From assembly GCA_023475025.1 (NCBI GenBank), contig JAMCWB010000051.1, forward strand, positions 1 through 64,000: 64,000 nucleotides of DNA, given 5' to 3'. Position 1 is the first letter of the stretch, and every line of letters begins with the position of its first letter. Of this stretch, positions 55,458-62,918 are shown in pieces. The position numbers and the translations under genes were made by a program. This stretch comes from Gammaproteobacteria bacterium. Lineage in GTDB: Bacteria > Pseudomonadota > Gammaproteobacteria > Pseudomonadales > Pseudomonadaceae. Below the pieces are notes generated by a model. The model was not told where the DNA came from. It ran no database searches and was given only the letters and a program-made list of their open reading frames with translations.

Positions 55458-57331
55458 TCATAGCTACCGCCGGGCACGTGGACCACGGCAAAACCTCCCT
55501 GATCAAGGCGCTAACCGGCAAGCACACCGACCAACTGACGGAAGAGCAACGCCGCGGGCTGACCATCGATCTGGGCTTTGCCTGGCTGCATGAGCCGCGA
55601 GTGGGGGCCGTTGCCTTTGTCGATGTGCCAGGGCATGCACGCTTTATTCGTACCATGCTGGCAGGTCTGGCGGGCGCGGATGCTGCCTTGCTGGTGGTGG
55701 CTGCCGATGAAGGGCCGATGCCGCAAACCCTGGAACACCTGGACCTGCTGGATTTGCTTGGTATCAACCGGGTGCAGGTGGTCATTACCGCCATTGATCG
55801 CGCCAGCCCGGCGCAACGCGCTGCTACCGAACTAGCGATCCAGGAACAACTGGAAACCAGAGGCATGGCCAGCCGCCCAATCGTAGCTATCTCCAACCTG
55901 ACCGGAGAGGGCATGGCCGAGCTACTTGCGGCCATTCGGCAACTGGCGTTGTCTGCCGCGCCCGTCGATGCCTCGGGGCCGCCACGCTTTCTGGTCGATC
56001 GGCGTTTTACGGTGACCGGCAGTGGCTGCGTCGTCACCGGTACCTTGCTATCCGGCACCCTGCACAGCGGTGACACCTTGGCACTGACCCCGGATGCGCG
56101 CAACGTGCGCATACGCGGCATACAGCAGGATGGTCAACCGATCAAACAACTGCCTGCCGGGCAGCGCGCCGCATTGAACCTGGTCGGCGAGCTGGATGAG
56201 CAGCACCCCCAGCGGGGTGACTGGCTGCTGCCAGCCGCCATGCATCAACTGAGCGCGCGGCTGGATATCAGTCTGCGCCTGTTGCCGCAAGCCAAGCTGC
56301 ATCGCGGCACCCTGCAGCTGCTGGCCGGTGCCAGCGTCAGCAGTGGGCGAGTAGTGTGGCTCGATGAGCAGGCTGGCCTGGCCCAGGTACTGCTCGATCA
56401 GCCTCTGCATGCCAGGGTCGGAGACAGCATCATTGTTCGCGAACCGGCGGCCAACCAGACGCTGGGCGGAGGCCAGGTGATCGATCCAGTCGGGCGGCAG
56501 CGCGGGCGCAGCAAACCAGAGCATCTGACGCGTTTGCAGGCCTTGCTCGGGGTAACATCACCCTCTCAGGCGCTGGACCAGGAACTGCAATATCAACCGG
56601 AAGTGGATTGGCCGGCATTTGTGCGGCGCTGGCAATTGACTGATTCGAGGCTTGATGAAGTGCTGGATGATGTCAGTCTGGTGCGCCTGGGTAATCAGCT
56701 CTTGTTGCCGCAGCGGGTCGAAGAAGCCGAACTGCGCCTGTTGCAGGTCATGCAGAACAGCCATGCCGAACACCCCGAACAACAGGGGTTGCCCCAACAG
56801 GCCCTGCTTAAGCGCGCTGCGATTGGACTGTCCGTGCCGACCAGCGGCCTACTGATCAAGCGCCTGGTCACACAGGGCCAATTGTGCCAGGCGGGTGGAA
56901 TTGTTGCGCTGCCTAACCACCAGCCGCGCATGCCGGATAACGATCAGACCTTGTGGCAGCAGGTTGAGCCGCTGCTGGCTAACGCCGGATTGCGCCCGCC
57001 GATTGTCGGTGAGCTGGCAGAGCAGCTGGGGCAGAGCAGGGCGGATATGCTGGCTTTTCTGCGTCGGATGCAGGTCTGGGGTTTTGTGCTCGGAGTCGCA
57101 CCCAACCGGTTTTATCTGCCGCAGCAACTGGATGCACTGGCAGCAATAGCTGCCGAGCTATGCAACGAAGCGCCAGACAGCGGCTTTGTCGCGGCGCAGT
57201 ACCGTGATCGCTCCGGTATTGGCCGCAACCTGACCATTCAGGTGCTGGAATACCTGGACCGTGCCGGCGTGACCTGGTCGCGGCAGCAACGGCGTTATCT
57301 GCAACCGGCCTGGCAGCGTGAAATAACGTAA
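55454..57331 (+). CDS. selB: Selenocysteine-specific elongation factor SelB
   Basis: A 625-residue translational GTPase that delivers Sec-tRNA to UGA at SECIS elements. G motifs: TAGHVDHGKTSL, DVPGHARF and ITAIDRA. C-terminal third carries the winged-helix repeats that bind SECIS RNA (SGFVAAQYRDRSGIGRNLTIQVLEYLDRAGVTW at the end). Starts at GTG 55454 overlapping the selA stop, indicating coupling. Confidence 0.95.
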   Translation: MIIATAGHVDHGKTSLIKALTGKHTDQLTEEQRRGLTIDLGFAWLHEPRVGAVAFVDVPGHARFIRTMLAGLAGADAALLVVAADEGPMPQTLEHLDLLDLLGINRVQVVITAIDRASPAQRAATELAIQEQLETRGMASRPIVAISNLTGEGMAELLAAIRQLALSAAPVDASGPPRFLVDRRFTVTGSGCVVTGTLLSGTLHSGDTLALTPDARNVRIRGIQQDGQPIKQLPAGQRAALNLVGELDEQHPQRGDWLLPAAMHQLSARLDISLRLLPQAKLHRGTLQLLAGASVSSGRVVWLDEQAGLAQVLLDQPLHARVGDSIIVREPAANQTLGGGQVIDPVGRQRGRSKPEHLTRLQALLGVTSPSQALDQELQYQPEVDWPAFVRRWQLTDSRLDEVLDDVSLVRLGNQLLLPQRVEEAELRLLQVMQNSHAEHPEQQGLPQQALLKRAAIGLSVPTSGLLIKRLVTQGQLCQAGGIVALPNHQPRMPDNDQTLWQQVEPLLANAGLRPPIVGELAEQLGQSRADMLAFLRRMQVWGFVLGVAPNRFYLPQQLDALAAIAAELCNEAPDSGFVAAQYRDRSGIGRNLTIQVLEYLDRAGVTWSRQQRRYLQPAWQREIT

Positions 57332-57357
57332 GATAGCCAGCCAGGTTCAAGGCCGCA

Positions 57358-57463
57358 GCGGTCACGGCATGCCGTGACCCTACGCAAAGGGTGAGGCCCT
57401 GCAGGTGACCGGCCCCTTGCACGACATTTATGCCCGCGTAGGGTCACGGTATACCGTGACCGC
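57358..57463. repeat. BIME-like pair of inverted palindromes between selB and selC
   Basis: Two 28-base arms, 57358-57385 and 57436-57463, are inverted copies differing at about three bases, and each is itself palindromic around GGTCACGGCATGCCGTGACC or a near variant. The core CACGGCATGCCGT is shared with the cluster upstream of selA. The structure could also stabilise or terminate the selB mRNA. Confidence 0.8.
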
Positions 57464-57473
57464 GATTTATACA

Positions 57474-57568
57474 GGAAGGACATCGTCCCCGGTGGGGCGC
57501 CCGGACTTCAACTCCGGTGAGATGCGCAACGCGCGTCTGGTGGGTTCGACTCCCATGTCCTTCCGCCA
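57474..57568 (+). tRNA. selC: tRNA-Sec(UCA)
   Basis: A 95-base tRNA with the 8-bp acceptor stem peculiar to bacterial tRNA-Sec (GGAAGGAC/GTCCTTCC), anticodon loop ACTTCAACT holding UCA, a very long variable arm (57521-57541) and T loop GGTTCGACTCC with encoded CCA. It closely follows the E. coli selC layout. Lies 142 bases after selB on the same strand. Confidence 0.96.
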
Positions 57569-57608
57569 CTTATGATGCTGTATTCAGCAGCACGCTGATC
57601 CAGCGAGA

Positions 57609-57650
57609 TTGACATCCATCAAGTTTTCTCCGCATGCCATGGTCTAGGCT
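57609..57650 (+). promoter_or_regulatory. Anr/FNR-like box upstream of acyl-CoA dehydrogenase
   Basis: TTGACATCCATCAA (57609-57622) fits the degenerate FNR consensus TTGAYnnnnRTCAA in every defined position. A weak -10 candidate TAGGCT (57645-57650) would place the box at -41.5 of a start near 57657, the same geometry as at uspE. It lies 60 bases before the dehydrogenase ATG. Confidence 0.55.
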
Positions 57651-57682
57651 GCAGTCATGACCCCGCAGCAGGAGAGACTACG

Positions 57683-58942
57683 ATGGATTTTGCCTACAGT
57701 GAACGCACCCAGTCCCTGATCAATCAGGTACGCCAGTTTATGGACAGCCATATAGTGCCGCGTATCGGCGAGTGGCAACGCTCGGTGGCTGATGGCGTTT
57801 ACCCGCCACCCTTTATCGCCGACCTGAAAGCCCTGGCGCAGGAAGAGGGGCTGTGGAACCTGTTTTTACCCGGCCTGCACGATGATGAGCCCGGCACCCG
57901 GCTAACCAATCTGGAATATGCCCCGCTGGCAGAGATCATGGGGCGTGTGCATTGGGCTTCGGAAATCTTCAACTGCAACGCGCCGGATACCGGTAACATG
58001 GAGCTGCTGCACCTGTTTGCCACCCCGGAGCAGAATACCCGCCGGTTGCAGCCGCTGCTGCGTGGTGAGATTCGTTCGGCCTTTGCCATGACCGAACCGG
58101 ATGTCGCCTCCTCTGACGCCAGCAATATCCAGACGTTGATTCAGCGCGATGGCGACGACTATGTCATCAACGGCCGTAAATGGTTTATTACCAATGCCTC
58201 GCACCCGGACTGCGCCTTCCTGATCGTGATGGGCAAGACCGATCCCGATGCCGACCGGCACCGCCAACAGAGCATGATTATCGTCCCCTTCGATACCCCC
58301 GGCGTAGAGATGGTGCGCAATATTCCGGTGATGAACCATATTGCCGCCGAGGGCCATTGCGAACTGTTGCTGCGCAATGTGCGGGTACCGGCCAGCAATC
58401 TGCTGGGCACAGAAGGCGACGGCTTCATGATGGCCCAGGCACGCCTGGGGCCGGGCCGGGTGCACCATTGCATGCGGGCCATCGGCATGGCCGAACTGGC
58501 ACTGGAATTGATGGTTGATCGCGCCCAGGAGCGCAAGACCTTTGGTCGTTACCTGCACCAGCACGGCAGTATTGGCGACGGCATTGCCCGCTCACGCATG
58601 GAAATCGAGCAGGCACGCCTGCTGGTACTGAAAACCGCCTGGATGATCGATCAGGTCGGTGCCCGTGAGGCGCGCCGGGAGATTGCCCTGATCAAGGCAG
58701 TAGTCCCCGAGATGCTCGGCAAGGTAGTCGACCGCGCCATGCAGGTGTTCGGCGCCATGGGGCTGACGCCTGACACACCACTGGCCGATCTGTGGACCGG
58801 TGCCCGGGCGCTGCGGATTGCCGATGGCCCGGACGAGGTGCACCTGCGCAGTATCGCCCGCCTGGAACTGGGCTCCAGCGCCGAACGCCGCGGCTCCAGC
58901 AGTGACTATCTGACGCCAGCGGATGTGCTGCGCCGGCAATGA
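57683..58942 (+). CDS. Acyl-CoA dehydrogenase family protein
   Basis: A 419-residue FAD enzyme of the ACAD11-like group. FAMTEPDVASSDASN is the FAD-binding stretch, NGRKWFITNASHPDC and QVFGAMGLTPDTPLADLWTGARALRIADGPDEVH give the C-terminal signature. Oxidises an acyl-CoA to enoyl-CoA; chain length not predictable. ATG 57683 has AGGAGAG upstream. Apparently monocistronic, behind an Anr-like site. Confidence 0.9.
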   Translation: MDFAYSERTQSLINQVRQFMDSHIVPRIGEWQRSVADGVYPPPFIADLKALAQEEGLWNLFLPGLHDDEPGTRLTNLEYAPLAEIMGRVHWASEIFNCNAPDTGNMELLHLFATPEQNTRRLQPLLRGEIRSAFAMTEPDVASSDASNIQTLIQRDGDDYVINGRKWFITNASHPDCAFLIVMGKTDPDADRHRQQSMIIVPFDTPGVEMVRNIPVMNHIAAEGHCELLLRNVRVPASNLLGTEGDGFMMAQARLGPGRVHHCMRAIGMAELALELMVDRAQERKTFGRYLHQHGSIGDGIARSRMEIEQARLLVLKTAWMIDQVGAREARREIALIKAVVPEMLGKVVDRAMQVFGAMGLTPDTPLADLWTGARALRIADGPDEVHLRSIARLELGSSAERRGSSSDYLTPADVLRRQ

Positions 58943-59015
58943 TCCCTTTGGAGGTAATGCCCGGCCGGGCTGCATGAGGTAGAGTAAGCGCCTGACAGAC
59001 TCACAGGATGCCTGC

Positions 59016-59489
59016 ATGCTTACTCATCTCGACAGTCAGGGCCGGGCCAACATGGTCGATGTGACGGAAAAATCCGTCACCGCCCGCGAAGCCATTGCGC
59101 AAAGCCGCGTGCGCATGCGCCCGGAAACTCTGGCGCTGATCCAGAACGGCGGCCACCCCAAGGGCGATGTGTTTGCCGTGGCGCGCATTGCCGGCATCCA
59201 GGCGGCCAAGCGTACCCATGAACTGATTCCCCTGTGCCATCCGCTGCTGCTGACCAGCGTCAAGGTCGAACTGACCGCCGAAGCGCCTGATGCGGTTCTG
59301 ATCGAAGCACGCTGCAAGCTGGCCGGGCAGACCGGGGTAGAAATGGAAGCCTTGACCGCGGCCAGTATCGCCGCGCTGACCCTGTATGACATGTGCAAGG
59401 CAGTCGACAAGGGGATGGTCATCGAATCCACCTGCCTGATCAGCAAACAGGGCGGTAAAAGTGGCGATTATCAGCGCAGGGAGGCTTGA
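59016..59489 (+). CDS. moaC: Cyclic pyranopterin monophosphate synthase MoaC
   Basis: A 157-residue Moa[45 protein letters not shown] and the C-terminal [27 protein letters not shown] are diagnostic. Second step of molybdenum cofactor synthesis. Shares a tight operon with moaD and moaE; MoaA is not in the window. Confidence 0.96.
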   Translation: MLTHLDSQGRANMVDVTEKSVTAREAIAQSRVRMRPETLALIQNGGHPKGDVFAVARIAGIQAAKRTHELIPLCHPLLLTSVKVELTAEAPDAVLIEARCKLAGQTGVEMEALTAASIAALTLYDMCKAVDKGMVIESTCLISKQGGKSGDYQRREA

Positions 59490-59491
59490 AC

Positions 59492-59740
59492 ATGCTGACC
59501 ATCAATTACTTTGCCCGTTACCGCGAAGCCTTGGGTTGCGAGCAGGAGCAGCTGCCTTGGTCTTCAGCCCTGCAGACGGTGAACGACCTGCGTGAACACC
59601 TGCTGACCCGGGGCGACGCCTGGCAGATACTGGCCGAACCCAAGGTAATGTGTGCGCGCAATCAGGATATGTGCCAGCTGGATTCGCCATTGGCTGATGG
59701 CGATGAAATTGCCTTTTTCCCGCCGGTTACCGGGGGCTGA
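59492..59740 (+). CDS. moaD: Molybdopterin synthase small subunit MoaD
   Basis: An 82-residue ubiquitin-like sulfur carrier ending in the essential Gly-Gly (FFPPVTGG). GGAGG precedes ATG 59492, two bases after the moaC stop. It is thiocarboxylated and donates sulfur within the MoaD-MoaE complex. Confidence 0.94.
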   Translation: MLTINYFARYREALGCEQEQLPWSSALQTVNDLREHLLTRGDAWQILAEPKVMCARNQDMCQLDSPLADGDEIAFFPPVTGG

Positions 59741-59741
59741 G

Positions 59742-60194
59742 ATGGCGATTATCGTTCAGACTGACAGCTTTGATCCAGGCCAGTTGCTCAACCAGCTGCA
59801 TGCTGACCAGCTCGGGGTTGGCGCTGTCGTTGGCTTTGTCGGCTATGTGCGTGATTTCAATGACGGCCAGGACGTTGCCGGCATGCTGCTGGAGCACTAC
59901 CCCGGTATGACCGAGAAAGCCCTGAGCAAGATTGTCGATGAGGCCAGAGAACGCTGGCCTTTATTGGCCGTGGATGTGCTGCACCGGGTTGGATGGCTTG
60001 AGCCGGGCGAGCCGATTGTCTTTGTTGGCGTCAGCTCAGCACATCGACAAGCCGCGTTTGATGCGTGCAATTTCATTATGGATTATCTGAAAACCCGCGC
60101 ACCCTTCTGGAAGCGTGAAGAGACCTCAGAAGGGCCGCGCTGGGTGGATGCTCGCGAGATTGATGACCAGGCACTTGAGCGCTGGCTACGTTGA
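59742..60194 (+). CDS. moaE: Molybdopterin synthase catalytic subunit MoaE
   Basis: A 150-residue MoaE. GAVVGFVGYVRDFNDG, LEHYPGMTEKAL, HRVGWLEPGEPIVFVGVSSAHRQAAFDAC and KTRAPFWKREET (active lysines) are family marks. Starts one base after the moaD stop. Confidence 0.95.
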   Translation: MAIIVQTDSFDPGQLLNQLHADQLGVGAVVGFVGYVRDFNDGQDVAGMLLEHYPGMTEKALSKIVDEARERWPLLAVDVLHRVGWLEPGEPIVFVGVSSAHRQAAFDACNFIMDYLKTRAPFWKREETSEGPRWVDAREIDDQALERWLR

Positions 60195-60306
60195 GCTTAT
60201 TTATCACACCCAGCCCCTTGGGCCGCAAATCTGTTTGCGTGTAGTCTATTTCATTGCCTAATAACATTCACAAGGAGCGTGCGCACGCCGGTTGCGCCAC
60301 CCATTC

Positions 60307-62139
60307 ATGAATAAACCCGTTATCGGATTGGCAGCCGCGGTTGCCGTTGCAGCTATCGGCTACCTGGGAACCCAGGCCTATGTCGGCCAGCAAGTGAGTA
60401 AGCAAGTCGAGGCAATCAATCAGCAACTGGTTGCGCATAACGAGATCCTGGTCAACCGCCTGGAGTATTCCAGGGGCTGGGGCAGTGGGGTGCTGCACTA
60501 TGACCTGGTGTATCGTCCTGCCACAGGCAACCCCTGGTATCAACTACTGGACGAGTTACTGCCGCAACCCGAATTACACTGGCAAGGCACTGCGGATGTT
60601 GATCACGGCCCCTGGTTGCCTGGAAACGGGTTTGGACTGGCACAACTGCAAGGCAGTATTCCACTGCCGGCAATGCTGCGGCCCTGGCTGCCGCAATACC
60701 CTGGGCAGGCCCCCATGCTCAGCTACCGCGGTGAAACCCATCTTGATAACACCTTGAGCTTCACGCTAGAGGCTATTGATTATAAAGGATTAATCCAAGA
60801 TCCTGAGAAAAGGGAAGAGGTGCAGTGGGAGCACTCGGGCGCGCACTTCAATGTACGCTTGCATCCGCTTAAGCAGCAGCTGACCATCCTGGCCAGCCTG
60901 GATGCGTTGGCACTGGACGTCCCCGACGAGTCGCTGCGCATGGGTATCGAGAACCTCCAGCTGAAAGCTGACTCAACCCGCCTGCAGCCCTTTGTCTGGA
61001 TTGGCGATGCCAGTCTGGCGCTGGATAACGCCAGTATTCAGGCAGACCAGAATCACCTCTCCCTGCAAGGCATGCGCATCAGCTCGGACACCGTACAGAA
61101 CGGCAACAAGCTGAACTCAACAGCTGAGCTCGAGCTCGGGCCGATCGAGCTGGATGACATGCGCCTGGGCGAGTCACGCTTGCGATATTCCATGCAGGAT
61201 CTGGATATCGAGGGCTACGCCGGTTTGATGCGCGCGGCCAACCGGCTTGGCGACATCGACGATCTTGATCAGCACTGGCCCAGCCTGCGGCCACATCTGA
61301 AGCGGATTCTTGCCGGCCATCCGCAGCTGCGCATGGATGAACTGAGTATCAGTCTGGGTGAACCCTACAATGCGACTGCCAGCCTGGGCTTCGAGTACCA
61401 CGGCGACGGTGAGCTGACGGCAGATTTTGCCGAAAACATCTGGAATGACCTCAGTGCTGTAGGCCAGGCAAGTCTGACAGACAGCGCGATTGATACCCTG
61501 ATGGAATTGTTTATCGCGCAACAGAACGCCGAGCTGGGCAGCAGTGAACAGGTTTTGATGGCCGATGTATTGAAAATGCAGCTAACCCTGCAATTACAGG
61601 ACAATCCTTTTGCTCGGCGGACAGATAACGGCTACCTGTTCGATTTTGCCTTGCGTGACCGTATGCTGACTGCGCACGAAGAGCCGGTGATGGATCTGGC
61701 GACCTTGCTGGCAATGGGACAGGCCCTGATGCCTGCCCCGGAGCCTGGCCTGAGCAGTGGTGGGGTAGTGGAGCTGAGTGCCGGTTTCAGCCCGGATCCT
61801 TATGTCATCCGCGCGACCTCAGGCGGCGATGACCTGGTCGATGAGGGCTATGGCGAAGGTTGTATCGGCTATACCACCATTGCCGAGGCCAACGTGGAGC
61901 TCTTCTATGAGGCCGGGTCTTTCCCGCTGATCATCGAGGCCAGCGCGCCCACGGATACCGCACTGATCGTTATCGCACCTGATGGTGGTGTGTATTGCAA
62001 TGATGACCGTTCACTGTATGAGCTCGATCCACGGGTGATCTTTGATACTCCCGAAACAGGGTTCTACTACATCTGGTTGACCGACCTGAGCGGTGAGCGC
62101 TCAGAGGCTGACATCAGCATCACTGAAATCATGCCTTGA
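60307..62139 (+). CDS. DUF945 family protein with extra C-terminal domain
   Basis: A 610-residue protein. After one N-terminal membrane helix (IGLAAAVAVAAIGYLGTQAYV) comes the DUF945 (YdgA-like) region, with EILVNRLEYSRGWGSGVLHYDLVY near the start and LDELSISLGEPY-like repeats to about residue 475. The last 120 residues (from GVVELSAGFSPDPYVIRATSGGDDLVD, with VELFYEAGSFPLIIEASAPTDTALIVIAPDG) look like a separate beta-sandwich domain found on secreted proteins. Periplasmic or surface role, unknown. The start is uncertain: AAGGAG lies 14 bases before a TTG at 60292 but 29 before ATG 60307. Confidence 0.72.
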   Translation: MNKPVIGLAAAVAVAAIGYLGTQAYVGQQVSKQVEAINQQLVAHNEILVNRLEYSRGWGSGVLHYDLVYRPATGNPWYQLLDELLPQPELHWQGTADVDHGPWLPGNGFGLAQLQGSIPLPAMLRPWLPQYPGQAPMLSYRGETHLDNTLSFTLEAIDYKGLIQDPEKREEVQWEHSGAHFNVRLHPLKQQLTILASLDALALDVPDESLRMGIENLQLKADSTRLQPFVWIGDASLALDNASIQADQNHLSLQGMRISSDTVQNGNKLNSTAELELGPIELDDMRLGESRLRYSMQDLDIEGYAGLMRAANRLGDIDDLDQHWPSLRPHLKRILAGHPQLRMDELSISLGEPYNATASLGFEYHGDGELTADFAENIWNDLSAVGQASLTDSAIDTLMELFIAQQNAELGSSEQVLMADVLKMQLTLQLQDNPFARRTDNGYLFDFALRDRMLTAHEEPVMDLATLLAMGQALMPAPEPGLSSGGVVELSAGFSPDPYVIRATSGGDDLVDEGYGEGCIGYTTIAEANVELFYEAGSFPLIIEASAPTDTALIVIAPDGGVYCNDDRSLYELDPRVIFDTPETGFYYIWLTDLSGERSEADISITEIMP

Positions 62140-62164
62140 ATACAGGATCAAGAGAGCGCGGGTC

Positions 62165-62788
62165 ATGAGTTTCAGTCTGTGGTTGACGCTGGTTGCCGTC
62201 TGCGCCTTGGGCGCCATGTCACCCGGGCCAAGTCTGGCTCTGGTGTTGCGGCATACCTTGCAGGGCGGCCGACGCAGCGGTATTGCAGCAGCCCTGGCCC
62301 ATGCGGCCAGCGTCGGGCTGTACGCCTTGCTTACGGTGCTTGGCCTCGGCGCCTTGCTGCTTGGGCAACCCTGGCTTTTCCAGACGGTCAGCCTGCTGGG
62401 GGCAGGCTATCTGCTCTGGATCGGTTACCAGGCCCTGCAGGCGCAACCGGTCAGCATCGATGCGAGCGCACTGAAGACCAACATGCAGCGTGAGGCCATG
62501 CGTGATGGTTTTCTGGTCGGGCTGGGCAACCCCAAGCTGATCCTGTTCTTTCTGGCCTTGTTCAGCCAGTTCGTCACCCCCGAACTGGGTTGGCGCGGTC
62601 ATCTGCTGATTATCCTGACGGCCATGCTGATTGATGCCGGTTGGTACATGGTCGTCGCTGTGGTTTTTTCCCATGCCCGCTTCTTGCCCTGGCTAGAGCG
62701 GCGCGGGCACTGGTTCACCCGCTTGACCGGCGTTCTGCTGCTGGCTCTGGCACTGCGCCTGATCGTGCAGGTCATGCTTGAATACTGA
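62165..62788 (+). CDS. LysE/RhtB family exporter
   Basis: A 207-residue, six-helix amino-acid exporter. GAMSPGPSLALVLRHTLQGGRRSGIAAALAHA at the start and FLVGLGNPKLILFFLALFSQFV in the middle are typical. ATG 62165 is chosen over an open frame that overlaps the upstream gene. Substrate not predictable (threonine, homoserine or similar). Confidence 0.9.
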   Translation: MSFSLWLTLVAVCALGAMSPGPSLALVLRHTLQGGRRSGIAAALAHAASVGLYALLTVLGLGALLLGQPWLFQTVSLLGAGYLLWIGYQALQAQPVSIDASALKTNMQREAMRDGFLVGLGNPKLILFFLALFSQFVTPELGWRGHLLIILTAMLIDAGWYMVVAVVFSHARFLPWLERRGHWFTRLTGVLLLALALRLIVQVMLEY

Positions 62789-62918
62789 AAGTTCCGCTGA
62801 CATCAAAACTTCATAATCCAGTAACCCTTCTGTCATCCGCGGTTTCCATACTCACCCTCAGTCGAATAACGACACGGCGCCGGCCAAGGCTGACGCTAAT
62901 TCACACTGAAGGAGAGTT

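Noticed and set aside
57555-57568. 3' end of tRNA-Sec as a second att site (ATGTCCTTCCGCCA resembles the tRNA-Ser repeat)
   Set aside because: It differs from the 15-mer and no direct copy or integrase lies nearby; similarity reflects shared tRNA ends.
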